Source: Rubrivivax sp. A210
GTDB taxonomy: Bacteria; Pseudomonadota; Gammaproteobacteria; Burkholderiales; Burkholderiaceae_C
NCBI RefSeq assembly: GCF_904426505.1
Contig: NZ_CAJGBN010000003.1
Span: 1-64,000, forward strand
Length of the DNA stretch: 64,000 nt
Direction: 5' to 3'
Made by a program: the position numbers and the translations under genes. The stretch's first letter is position 1, and the number at the start of each line of letters is the position of its first letter. The notes beneath the pieces were generated by a model, which was given only the letters and a program-made list of their open reading frames with translations, did not search any database and had not been told where the DNA came from. Positions 24,399 to 32,947 of the stretch are shown in pieces.

Positions 24399-25571
24399 AT
24401 GAGCACCAACTCCCACATCGTCGGCTGGGGCCACACGGCCTTCGGCAAGCACGATGCCGTCGATCTTGAACAGCTGTTCGCCGAGGCCGCCCGCGCGGCC
24501 ATCGCCAGCGCCGGGCTGGAGGCGAGCGACATCGACGGCGTCTTCGTCGGTCATTTCAACGGCGGCTTCCTGCGCCAGGACTTCAGCGGCGCCCTGGCCG
24601 CCCTGGCCCTGCCAGAGCTGCACCGGGTGCCGGCCGTGCGCCTGGAGAACGCCTGCGCCACCGGCTCGGCGGCGATCTGGGGCGCGCTGGACGCGGTGCA
24701 GAGCGGGCGCCTCAAGCGCGCGCTGGTGGTGGGGCTGGAGAAGATGAACACGCTGCCCAATGCCCAGATCGGCGAGGTGCTGCTGCGCTGCAGCTATGTG
24801 CGCGAAGAGGGCGACACGCCGGGCGGCTTTGCCGGCGTCTTCGGCCAGATCGCCAGCGCCTATTTCGGGCGCTACGGCGACCAGAGCGACGCGCTGGCGG
24901 CGATCGCGGCCAAGAACCACGCCAATGGCGTGCGCAACCCCTACGCCCATATGCGGCGCGACCTGGGCTTCGATTTCTGCCGCCAGCCCTCGGAGAAGAA
25001 CCCGTTTGTCGCCGGGCCGCTGAAGCGCTCGGACTGCTCGTTGGTGTCGGATGGCGCTGCCGCGCTGGTGATCAGTGCCGAGCCGCTGCCCGGCGCGCAG
25101 GTGCCGGCCGTGCGCTGGCGCTCGCGCACCCAGGTCAATGAATTCCTGCCACTGTCGCGCCGCGACCCCACGCGCTTCGAGGGCGCGGCCCTGGCCTGGC
25201 AGCAGGGCCTGGCGGCGGCCGGCTGCGGGCTGGAGGCGCTGCACTTCGTCGAGACCCATGACTGCTTCACCATCGCCGAGTTGCTGGAGTACGAGGCCAT
25301 GGGCCTGGCGCCGCAGGGCCAGGGCGGGCGCGTCATCCTCGACGGCATCAGCCGCGCCGACGGCCGCCTGCCCGTCAACCTGAGCGGCGGCCTCAAGTCG
25401 CGCGGCCATCCGATAGGCGCCACCGGCGTCTCCCAGCATGTGATGGCGGCCATGCAGCTCAGCGGCACGGCCGGCGAGATGCAGCTGGCCGGGGCCGGCC
25501 TGGGCGCCGTCTTCAACATGGGCGGCGCGGCGGTGGCCAACTACGTCAGCATCCTCGAGGCGGTGGCTTGA
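24399..25571 (+). CDS. thiolase-family acetyl-CoA acetyltransferase (SCP-x/non-classical type)
   Basis: A 390-residue thiolase-fold enzyme. The nucleophile Cys is in VRLENACATGSAAIWGALDAV and the catalytic His in LKSRGHPIGATGVSQH; HFVETHDCFTIAELLEYEAMGL is the HDCF-type motif of the SCP-2/lipid-transfer thiolase branch. Members of this branch often pair with a DUF35 (OB-fold) partner and perform retro-aldol or thiolytic cleavage; no DUF35 gene is seen here. The ATG at 24399 begins the conserved strand (HIVGWGHTAFGKHDAVDLEQLF). The stop overlaps the TTG start of the acyl-CoA ligase. Confidence 0.88.
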   Translation: MSTNSHIVGWGHTAFGKHDAVDLEQLFAEAARAAIASAGLEASDIDGVFVGHFNGGFLRQDFSGALAALALPELHRVPAVRLENACATGSAAIWGALDAVQSGRLKRALVVGLEKMNTLPNAQIGEVLLRCSYVREEGDTPGGFAGVFGQIASAYFGRYGDQSDALAAIAAKNHANGVRNPYAHMRRDLGFDFCRQPSEKNPFVAGPLKRSDCSLVSDGAAALVISAEPLPGAQVPAVRWRSRTQVNEFLPLSRRDPTRFEGAALAWQQGLAAAGCGLEALHFVETHDCFTIAELLEYEAMGLAPQGQGGRVILDGISRADGRLPVNLSGGLKSRGHPIGATGVSQHVMAAMQLSGTAGEMQLAGAGLGAVFNMGGAAVANYVSILEAVA

Positions 25572-27160
25572 ACCCGGCCCAGGTCAGCAACCTGGCGCGG
25601 CTGCTGCGCCACACGGCGCAGCTGTTTCCGCAGCGCGTCGGGCTGATCCAGGGCGAAAGGCAATGGACCTGGTCGCAGATCGACGCCCGCGTCGATGCGC
25701 TGGTGGCGGGGCTCAAGGCCCTGGGCCTGCGCCAGGGTGATCGCATCCTGCTGCAGTCGCGCAACAACCTGGCGCTGTTCGAGAGCGGCTGGGCCGCCTT
25801 TCGCATGGGCTGCGTCTGGGTGCCCACCAACTACCGGCTGGCGCCGGCCGAGGTGGCCTATATGGCGCGCTCCAGCGGCGCCGTGGCGATGATCGCCGAG
25901 CCGGATTTCGCGCCCCATGTGGAGGCCGCGCGGGCGGCTTCCGACAGCCTGCGCCAGGTGCTGTGGATAGGCGATGCGCCGGCCGGCGAGACGGCCTATG
26001 AAGCCCTGGTGCAGCAGCACCTGGGCGCCGCGCCGGATGAGGCCGTGGTGGCGCAGGACGACCCGCTGTGGTTCTTCTACACCTCGGGCACGACCGGCCA
26101 TCCCAAGGCCGGCATCCTGACCCACGGCCAGATGGCCTTCGTCGTGGCCAACCACCTGGCCGACCTCATCCCCGGCACCACCGAGGCCGATGTCTCCATC
26201 GCCGTGGCGCCGCTGTCGCACGGCGCCGGCATCCATGCCCTGCTCAATGTGGCACGCGGTGCGGCCACGGTGCTGCTGGCCGGCGAGAAGCTCGATCCTG
26301 AAGAGGTGTGGCAGCTGATAGAGCGTCACCGCGTCAGCAACCTCTTCACCGTGCCCACCATCGTCAAGGCCCTGGTCGAGCACCCGGCGGTGGACCGCCA
26401 TGACCATTCATCGCTGCGCTTCGTGATCTATGCCGGCGCGCCCATGTACCGCGCCGACCAGCGCCTGGCGCTGCGCAAGCTGGGGCCGGTGCTGGTGCAG
26501 TACTTCGGGCTCGGCGAAGTGACCGGCTGCATCACCGTGCTGCCGGCGCACATGCACTCGGCCGACGACGCCAGCCCCGACGCGAACATCGGCAGCTGCG
26601 GCCGCCCGCGCACCGGCATGGAGATCGCGATCCTCGACCCCGGTATGCAGCCGCTGCCGGTGGGCGAGGTGGGCGAGATCTGCGTGCGCGGCCCCGCGGT
26701 CTTCAACGGCTACCACGGCAACACGGAGGCCAGCGCCCGGGCGCTGCGCGGCGGCTGGTTCCACACCGGCGACCTCGGCCGGCTGGATGGTCGCGGCCTG
26801 CTCAGCATCACCGGCCGCGAATCCGACATGTACATCTCGGGCGGCTCCAACGTCTACCCGCGCGAGTGCGAAGACCTGCTGCTCGAACACCCCGGCGTGG
26901 CCGAGGTTGCGGTGCTGGGCGTGGCCGACCGCCACTGGGGCGAGGTGGGCGTGGCCGTGGTCGTGCGCCGCCCCGGCACCGCCGCTGGCGCCGACGAACT
27001 GCTCGCCTACCTTGACGGCAAGCTGGCCCGCTACCGCTGGCCGCGCCAGTTCTTCTTCTGGGACGCCCTGCCCAAGACCGGCTACGGCAAGCTCAGCAAG
27101 AAGGACATCCGCGCGCTGCTGCTGGCGCGCGGCGAGGTGCAGGCCGTGCAGGCCGATTGA
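25568..27160 (+). CDS. acyl-CoA synthetase (AMP-forming ligase family)
   Basis: A 530-residue ANL-family enzyme. It forms an acyl-adenylate, then the CoA thioester. Motifs: P-loop FFYTSGTTGHPKAGILTHGQ, QYFGLGEVTG (A5-like), GWFHTGDLGRLDGRGLLSITGRESDMYISGGSNVYPRECED (A7-A8 hinge) and the C-terminal Lys in PKTGYGKLSKKDIR. The TTG at 25568 overlaps the thiolase stop (TTGA); no ATG lies before the conserved N-terminus. The acid substrate is unknown, but the TRAP importer directly downstream suggests it is the imported carboxylate. Confidence 0.9.
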   Translation: MNPAQVSNLARLLRHTAQLFPQRVGLIQGERQWTWSQIDARVDALVAGLKALGLRQGDRILLQSRNNLALFESGWAAFRMGCVWVPTNYRLAPAEVAYMARSSGAVAMIAEPDFAPHVEAARAASDSLRQVLWIGDAPAGETAYEALVQQHLGAAPDEAVVAQDDPLWFFYTSGTTGHPKAGILTHGQMAFVVANHLADLIPGTTEADVSIAVAPLSHGAGIHALLNVARGAATVLLAGEKLDPEEVWQLIERHRVSNLFTVPTIVKALVEHPAVDRHDHSSLRFVIYAGAPMYRADQRLALRKLGPVLVQYFGLGEVTGCITVLPAHMHSADDASPDANIGSCGRPRTGMEIAILDPGMQPLPVGEVGEICVRGPAVFNGYHGNTEASARALRGGWFHTGDLGRLDGRGLLSITGRESDMYISGGSNVYPRECEDLLLEHPGVAEVAVLGVADRHWGEVGVAVVVRRPGTAAGADELLAYLDGKLARYRWPRQFFFWDALPKTGYGKLSKKDIRALLLARGEVQAVQAD

Positions 27161-27213
27161 TTCGAAGAAGCTCGATTCCCTTTCCCGAACCCCTTCCCTC
27201 CAGGAGACAGACC

Positions 27214-28227
27214 ATGAAGCTCACCCGACGCCAGATCATCGCCACGGCCGGCGCCATCGCCCTGCCGGCGGCCGGCCTGAAGAGCGCCCACGCGGCGGCC
27301 GAATTCACCTTCAAGTACGGCAACAACCTGCCGCTGGCTCACCCGATGAACCAGCGCGCCGCCGAGATGGCCGCCGCCATCAATGCCGAGTCCAAGGGCC
27401 GCATCGATTTCCAGGTCTACCCCAACAACCAGCTCGGCAACGACACCGACATGCTGTCGCAGGTGCGCTCGGGCGCGCTGGACTTCTTCACCCTCTCGCC
27501 GCTGATCCTGGGCACCCTGGTGCCGGCGGCGCAGATCTCGGGCGTGGGCTTCGCGTTCAAGGACTACGGCCAGGTCTGGGCCGCGATGGACGGCGATCTC
27601 GGCGCCCATGTGCGCAAGCAGATCGCCGCCGGCAGCACGCTGTTCGCCTTCGAGAAGATCTGGGACAACGGCTACCGCCAGATCACCACCAGCACCAAGC
27701 CCATCGCCACCCCCGACGACCTGAAGGGCCTGAAGATCCGCATCCCGCCCAGCCCCTTCTGGGTCTCGATGTTCAAGGCCTTCGAGTCGTCGCCGCTGAC
27801 CATCAACTTCGCCGAGGTCTATTCGGCGCTGCAGACCAAGGTCGCCGACGCGCAGGAGAACCCGCTGGCCATCATCGCCACCGCCAAGCTCAACGAGGTG
27901 CAGAAGTTCTGCTCCATCACCAACCACATGTGGGACGGCTTCTGGTTCCTGGGCAACAAGCGCTCCTTCGACCGCCTGCCGCAAGACCTGAAGGATCTGG
28001 TCACCCGGCACATCAATGCCGCCGGCCTGAAGCAGCGCGACGACGTGAAGAAGCTCAACGACGGCCTGATGGGTGAACTCAAGACCAAGGGCATGGCCTT
28101 CAACACCACCGATGCCGAGGCCTTCCGCGCCAAGCTGCGCGCGGCCAGCTTCTATGCCGACTGGCACAAGAAGTTCGGTAACGAGGCCTGGGGCGTGCTC
28201 GAGAAGTACACCGGCAAGCTGGTGTGA
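27214..28227 (+). CDS. TRAP transporter substrate-binding protein (DctP family)
   Basis: A 337-residue periplasmic receptor with a Tat-like signal (LTRRQIIATAGAIALPAAGLKSAHA). The mature part shows TRAP features: FKYGNNLPLAHPMNQRAAEMAAAI, GRIDFQVYPNNQLGNDTDMLSQVRSGALDFF, and LKGLKIRIPPSPFWVSMFKAF with the Arg that typically holds a carboxylate ligand, then VADAQENPLAIIATAKLNEVQKFCSITNHMWDG. AGGAG precedes the ATG. The stop overlaps the permease GTG by four bases. TRAP systems are Na+-driven and usually import organic acids. Confidence 0.92.
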   Translation: MKLTRRQIIATAGAIALPAAGLKSAHAAAEFTFKYGNNLPLAHPMNQRAAEMAAAINAESKGRIDFQVYPNNQLGNDTDMLSQVRSGALDFFTLSPLILGTLVPAAQISGVGFAFKDYGQVWAAMDGDLGAHVRKQIAAGSTLFAFEKIWDNGYRQITTSTKPIATPDDLKGLKIRIPPSPFWVSMFKAFESSPLTINFAEVYSALQTKVADAQENPLAIIATAKLNEVQKFCSITNHMWDGFWFLGNKRSFDRLPQDLKDLVTRHINAAGLKQRDDVKKLNDGLMGELKTKGMAFNTTDAEAFRAKLRAASFYADWHKKFGNEAWGVLEKYTGKLV

Positions 28228-30092
28228 GTGTGGGGGCCGTCTCTCCGACCGCAAGCGCCGCAGTCGATAGCGGCTGGCTGGCCCGGCTCGACCGCGGCCT
28301 GGGCTGGCTGGTCGAGGTGCCGGCGGCCCTGCTGGTGCTGGCCGACATCGTGGTGCTGTTCGCGGGCGTGGTCTCGCGCTATGTGCTGCACGCGCCGCTG
28401 CTGTGGTCGGACGAACTGGCCTCCATCCTCTTTCTCTGGCTGGCCATGCTGGGCTCGGTGGTGGCGCTGCGGCGCGGCGAGCACATGCGCATGACGGCGC
28501 TGGTGGCCAAGGCCAGCCCCTCGCGCCGCGCCCTGCTCGAGGCCGTGGCCACCGCGGCCTGCCTGGCCTTCCTGGTGCTGGTGGTGTGGCCGGCCTGGGA
28601 GTACGCGTCCGACGAGGCCGCCATCACCACGCCGGCGCTCGAAATATCCAACCTCTGGCGTGCCGCCGCCCTGCCCACCGGCATCATGCTGATGGGCGTG
28701 TTCGCCAAGCTCAGGCTGTGGCGCCTGGCCGGCGCGCGCACGGCGCTGCAGGCCCTGCTCATCGTGGCCGCCATCGTGGCCGTGTTCTGGCTGCTCGGCC
28801 CGCTGTTCAAGGGACTGGGGCGGCTCAATCTGCTGGTCTTCTTCGTTGGCGTGGCCGGTGCCTGCGTCTTTGCCGGCATCCCCATCGGCTTCGGCTTCGG
28901 CCTGGCCACCTTCGGCTATCTGGCGCTGTCGACGACGACGCCGCTGCCGGTGATCGTGGGCCGCATGGACGAGGGCATGTCGCACCTGATCCTGCTCGCC
29001 GTGCCGCTGTTCGTCTTCCTCGGCCTGCTGATCGAGATGACCGGCATGGCACGCGCGATGATCGCCTTCCTGGCGGCGCTGCTGGGCCATGTGAAGGGCG
29101 GCCTGTCCTATGTGCTGGTGGGTGCGATGTACCTGGTCTCGGGCATCTCGGGCTCCAAGGCGGCCGACATGGCGGCCATCGCGCCGGCGCTATTCCCCGA
29201 GATGAAGGCGCGCGGCGCCAAGCCGGGTGACCTGGTGGCCCTGCTGGCCGCCACCGGCGCCCAGACCGAGACCGTGCCGCCCAGCCTGGTGCTCATCACC
29301 ATAGGCTCGGTCACGGGTATCTCGATTGCCGCACTCTTCACCGGCGGCCTGCTGCCGGCCGTGGTACTGGGCGCCATGCTGTGTGCCGTGGTCTGGCGGC
29401 GCTACCGCCACGAAGACCTCAGCCGCGTGCAGCGCACGCCCAAGGCCCAGGTGGCGCGGCTCTTCCTGATCGCGCTGCCGGCGCTGGCCCTGCCCTTCGT
29501 GATCCGCGCTGCGGTGGTGCAGGGCGTGGCCACCGCCACCGAGGTCTCGACCCTGGGCATCGCCTACTCGGTGCTGGCGGGCCTGCTGGTCTACCGCCAG
29601 TTCCCGTGGCGGCGCCTGGCGCCCATGCTGGTGGAGACGGCCTCGCTCTCGGGCGCCATCCTGCTCATCATCGGCACCGCCACCGCCATGGCATGGGGCC
29701 TCACGCAATCGGGCTTCTCGCGCCAGCTGGCCCAGTTCATGGCCGCCATGCCGGGCGGCGCCAGCGGCTTCCTGGCCATCTCCATCGTCGCCTTCGTGGT
29801 GCTGGGCTCGGTGCTCGAGGGCATACCGGCCATCGTGCTGTTCGGGCCGCTGCTGTTCCCCATTGCGCGCCAGCTCGGCATCCACGACGTGCATTACGCG
29901 ATGGTGGTGATTCTTTCGATGGGCCTGGGCCTCTTTGCGCCGCCGCTGGGCGTGGGCTATTACGCCGCCTGCGCCATCGGCCGCGTCAACCCCGACGAGG
30001 GCATGGGCCCCATCGTCGGCTACCTGCTGGCCCTGCTGCTGGGCACGGTGGTGGTGGCCTTCGTGCCCTGGATCTCCATCGGCTTTCTCTGA
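28224..30092 (+). CDS. TRAP transporter fused permease (DctQ-DctM)
   Basis: A 622-residue membrane protein. Residues ~20-180 are the small-subunit (DctQ) part: VSRYVLHAPLLWSDELASILFLWLAMLGSVVALRRGEHMRM is its hallmark. The remainder is the large DctM subunit: FVGVAGACVFAGIPIGFGFGLATFGYLAL, VPLFVFLGLLIEMTGMA, YLVSGISGSKAADMAAIAPALFPEMKARGAKPGDLVALLAATGAQTETVPPS and GLGLFAPPLGVGYYAACAIG. The junction lies around residues 185-210. Fusion is a known natural variant. The GTG at 28224 overlaps the dctP-like stop. Confidence 0.92.
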   Translation: MSVGAVSPTASAAVDSGWLARLDRGLGWLVEVPAALLVLADIVVLFAGVVSRYVLHAPLLWSDELASILFLWLAMLGSVVALRRGEHMRMTALVAKASPSRRALLEAVATAACLAFLVLVVWPAWEYASDEAAITTPALEISNLWRAAALPTGIMLMGVFAKLRLWRLAGARTALQALLIVAAIVAVFWLLGPLFKGLGRLNLLVFFVGVAGACVFAGIPIGFGFGLATFGYLALSTTTPLPVIVGRMDEGMSHLILLAVPLFVFLGLLIEMTGMARAMIAFLAALLGHVKGGLSYVLVGAMYLVSGISGSKAADMAAIAPALFPEMKARGAKPGDLVALLAATGAQTETVPPSLVLITIGSVTGISIAALFTGGLLPAVVLGAMLCAVVWRRYRHEDLSRVQRTPKAQVARLFLIALPALALPFVIRAAVVQGVATATEVSTLGIAYSVLAGLLVYRQFPWRRLAPMLVETASLSGAILLIIGTATAMAWGLTQSGFSRQLAQFMAAMPGGASGFLAISIVAFVVLGSVLEGIPAIVLFGPLLFPIARQLGIHDVHYAMVVILSMGLGLFAPPLGVGYYAACAIGRVNPDEGMGPIVGYLLALLLGTVVVAFVPWISIGFL

Positions 30093-30194
30093 GCGGCCTG
30101 CATGGGACCATTGCCGGTCAACACCCTGAAGGGCACCCTGGCGCGCAAGCTGCGCCATCTGTGGTCGCTCCTGCCCACGCGGCAGGAGCAGCCC

Positions 30195-31748
30195 ATGCCG
30201 CGGGGCTGGTTCACGCAGCATGAGATTGCCCGGTTGCATGCGGCGGGCAAGGCCTCTGCCGAAGGCCTGGATGAGCCAAGCTGGCGCGATCTCGACCTCG
30301 ACGCCTGCATCGACCAGGCGGCCGGCGATTGCAGCGTGTTCGGCCGCCAATGGCTTTGCGCGCGCCTGCGGGGCTGCGACCTGACCGACTCCTCGGACCT
30401 GGCCCAGGTGACGCAGCTCAGGGGCTTGGTGGACGATCCTGGCCGGTCCGCTGCCTGGAGGGCGGCCACCTCAGGCCTGCGCTGCGCCGAGACCGAGGTG
30501 GCGGGCACGCTGTTCGCGCCAGAGCCCATCGCGCTGCCGCATTGGGTGGGCCTGCTCTGGCTGGTGCCCATGGGCTTCGGCCTGGCACTGGCCCTCAGCG
30601 TGGCCGGCCTGTACGGGCCCGGAGGGCTCCTGATCGTTGCGGCACTGGGCGTATCGGCGGCCGTGCAGATTCGCCTCTATGGGCCGTCGGCGACGTGGCA
30701 GAAGCAAAAGCGGGCGATCCGCCAGCTCCTGGCCAGCGCCATGCGCATGGCCGAGCTGGATGGGCAGCCGCAGCGCGGCCAGCCCGCAGACCCGGGCGCC
30801 GAAGACCCTTGGCCTGCGCCGCCCTTGCCCGACCTGGGGCCGCTGTGGGCGGCGTTCAGGCCCACCTGGCTGGAGCGCATGGCGGGCCTGGCCGAGTACG
30901 CCGACCTGATCCTGCTGTCGCAGTACCGGCGGCTCGCTGCCGACATCGAACGCCTCGGCCGCCACCGCCAGGCGCTGCAGCAGGTCTTCCTCGCCCTGGG
31001 CCAGCGCGAGGCCAACGCCTGGCTGGCCTGCCATCTGCGCGCGAGCGAGTGCTTCTGCTGGAACCAGGCCAGGGATGGCCTCGCGGGCGCCTGGCTGACC
31101 GGCATGCGCAATCCCTTGCTGGCCCGCAGCAAGCCCGTCACGCTGACCCTGGGCGACCGCGGGCTCTTCCTCACCGGCAAGAACGGCAGCGGCAAGAGCA
31201 CGCTGCTGCGCTCGCTGGGCCTGAACCTGGTGCTGGCGCGCGCCCTGGGCGTGTGCATGGCCGAGGCGGCGTCGCTGCCCCGGGCCCTGGTGCAGACCAG
31301 CATCCGCATCGAGGATTCGCTGGCGCTGGGCCGCAGCCTCTACGTTGCCGAACTGCTGCGCGCCGCCGAGATGATGGCCCGGGCCGGCCGCGCCAAGGCC
31401 TGTCTGGTCATCTTCGACGAGATCTTCCGCGGCACCAACCACCTGGAGTCGGTGAGTGCTGCCGCCGCGGTCATCCGGCGCCTGGCCGCGCAGGCCACGG
31501 TGGTGGTGTCGTCCCACCACGTCGACCTGGCGCGGCTGGTGGAAGCGTCGGCGCACCCGCTGGTGCTCGACGAAACGCCGGCCGGGCTCAGGCTGCTGCC
31601 CGGCCTTCTGGCGGAGACGAATGGCATCGACCTGTTGCTGCGCCACGGCTTCGACGCCGAGCTTCACGCGACCGCGCTGGGCCTGCACCAGGAACTTGCG
31701 CAAAGGGTGCTGGGCCCGCTCGGGGCGGAACCGGCGCCACCCCGGTGA
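30195..31748 (+). CDS. membrane-associated MutS-like ATPase
   Basis: A 517-residue protein whose C-terminal part is a MutS ATPase domain: Walker A FLTGKNGSGKSTLLRSLGLNLVLA (around residues 326-345), Walker B and signature CLVIFDEIFRGTNHLESVSAAAAVI, and the switch VVVSSHHVDLA. The N-terminal part has helical MutS-core-like sequence (FGRQWLCARLRGCDLTDSSDLAQVTQLRGLVDD) interrupted by two hydrophobic segments at roughly 114-162. It lacks mismatch-recognition domains, so it is not a mismatch repair MutS. The ATG at 30195 is preferred (AGGAG, 6 bases); an in-frame ATG at 30102 sits 9 bases after the TRAP stop but has no clear ribosome site. Function unknown. Confidence 0.8.
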   Translation: MPRGWFTQHEIARLHAAGKASAEGLDEPSWRDLDLDACIDQAAGDCSVFGRQWLCARLRGCDLTDSSDLAQVTQLRGLVDDPGRSAAWRAATSGLRCAETEVAGTLFAPEPIALPHWVGLLWLVPMGFGLALALSVAGLYGPGGLLIVAALGVSAAVQIRLYGPSATWQKQKRAIRQLLASAMRMAELDGQPQRGQPADPGAEDPWPAPPLPDLGPLWAAFRPTWLERMAGLAEYADLILLSQYRRLAADIERLGRHRQALQQVFLALGQREANAWLACHLRASECFCWNQARDGLAGAWLTGMRNPLLARSKPVTLTLGDRGLFLTGKNGSGKSTLLRSLGLNLVLARALGVCMAEAASLPRALVQTSIRIEDSLALGRSLYVAELLRAAEMMARAGRAKACLVIFDEIFRGTNHLESVSAAAAVIRRLAAQATVVVSSHHVDLARLVEASAHPLVLDETPAGLRLLPGLLAETNGIDLLLRHGFDAELHATALGLHQELAQRVLGPLGAEPAPPR

Positions 31749-31752
31749 TCCG

Positions 31753-31780
31753 GCGCCGGCCGCGGACGGGCGGCCGGCGC
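31753..31780. terminator. hairpin between convergent genes
   Basis: GCGCCGGCCGC (31753-31763) pairs perfectly with GCGGCCGGCGC (31770-31780) over a 6-base loop. It occupies the 46-base gap between the MutS-like gene and the convergent response regulator, so it could end transcripts from both sides. No T run. Confidence 0.5.
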
Positions 31781-31794
31781 ATGCGGATTCGCCT

Positions 31795-32934
31795 TCAGCC
31801 GCGGCCGAACAAGCGCAGCCAGCCGTTGGCCAGGCGCCGCCCCAGGCCGGCCAGGGTGGCCGGCCTGGGGGGTTGCAGCGCTGCCGGCCGGGTGTCGCCG
31901 GCGAAAGCCTCGCGCGGTGCCTGACCCGGCTGCTGCACGGCATGGCGTTGCAGCAGGGCGGGGTTGTCGCGCCACTGCTGGCGCTTGGCAGCCGCTGCCG
32001 CGAGCGCCAGCTTGAGCGTGGTCGGCTTCACCGGCTTGGGCAGGAAGCGCAGGATCTGCGCCTGGTTGATGAGGCCGATCACGTCGATGGCGTCGGTGGC
32101 GTCGGTGTAGACCACGGCGACCACGGCCGGGTGCCTGGCCTTGAGCTGCTTGAGCAGGCGCGAGGCATCGACGCCGCCGACCCGCATGTTCGAGACGATG
32201 ATGCCTATGCCCGGATTGTCGAAGGCGGCCTCGGCCGCGGCCAGCGTGGTGGCGCGCACCAGGCCCACGGCGGCGCCGACTGCCTCTCGCACCAGCCGCG
32301 CCATCTCGGGCTGGTCATCGACCACCAGGATGCGCTCGCCCTTGAGGTCGACCGTCGCGTCCGAGGGGTCGGCCAGCGCGATGAGCGCCGGCGCCTCGCG
32401 TGCGATGCGCGCGGCCTCCTCGACCACCTGCAGCAGCTCGGGAAACTTCCAGGGCTTGTTGACGAAGCGGAAGACCTCGCCTTCGTTCACCGAGCGCAGC
32501 AGGGCCTGCAGGTCGGAGTAGCCGGTGAGCAGGATGCGCATCGAGCGCGGCGAGACCCGCCGCACCTCGCGCAGCAGCTCCGAGCCCATCATGCCGGGCA
32601 TGCGCTGGTCGGAGATGACGACGTCGTAGCTCGCCGCCTGCACCAGGGCCATGGCCTCGGCGCCGCTGGACGCGGTGTCGACATCGAACTGCTTCTGCAG
32701 CAGCCAGGTCAGCGACCGCAGGATGCTGGGCTCGTCGTCCACGCAGAGCACGCGGCTTTTGGACGTGCCCGGCGGCTTGCCGGTGGCGCGCACCGGCTGT
32801 GCGCGCGCCTGGCCCGAACCCATGCGCATGCTGGCGGCATGGCGCCGCGGCGGCCGCAGCGCCCCGTCCACGGCAGCGGCCGGCAGCGGCGCATGGCGCC
32901 TGTCGGCGGGGCCGGGATGGACGGACGGCGTCAT
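31795..32934 (-). CDS. response regulator with two receiver domains, second one lacking its phospho-acceptor
   Basis: A 379-residue protein. Residues ~1-60 are a disordered leader. Receiver 1 (61-180) is complete: acidic pair D66/D67 in CVDDEP, phospho-acceptor D109 in VVISDQRMPG, and K161 in FVNKPWKF. Receiver 2 (202-320) keeps D207/D208 and K301 (FLPKPVKP), but the acceptor position is Asn250 (IIVSNMRVGG), so it probably cannot be phosphorylated in the normal way. No output domain follows; the tail is basic and Pro-rich. It starts 13 bases after the histidine kinase stop and is its probable partner. The related RpfG/CheY-like branch (SDQRMPGMMGSELL) suggests protein-protein output. Confidence 0.88.
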   Translation of the reverse strand: MTPSVHPGPADRRHAPLPAAAVDGALRPPRRHAASMRMGSGQARAQPVRATGKPPGTSKSRVLCVDDEPSILRSLTWLLQKQFDVDTASSGAEAMALVQAASYDVVISDQRMPGMMGSELLREVRRVSPRSMRILLTGYSDLQALLRSVNEGEVFRFVNKPWKFPELLQVVEEAARIAREAPALIALADPSDATVDLKGERILVVDDQPEMARLVREAVGAAVGLVRATTLAAAEAAFDNPGIGIIVSNMRVGGVDASRLLKQLKARHPAVVAVVYTDATDAIDVIGLINQAQILRFLPKPVKPTTLKLALAAAAAKRQQWRDNPALLQRHAVQQPGQAPREAFAGDTRPAALQPPRPATLAGLGRRLANGWLRLFGRG

Positions 32935-32947
32935 GTCGCGTCCGCTC

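Noticed and set aside
24399..25571. Classical beta-ketothiolase of PHA synthesis
   Set aside because: The HDCF-type motif and lack of the usual CxG loop at the C-terminus place it in the SCP-x-like branch, and its neighbours are a CoA ligase and TRAP genes.
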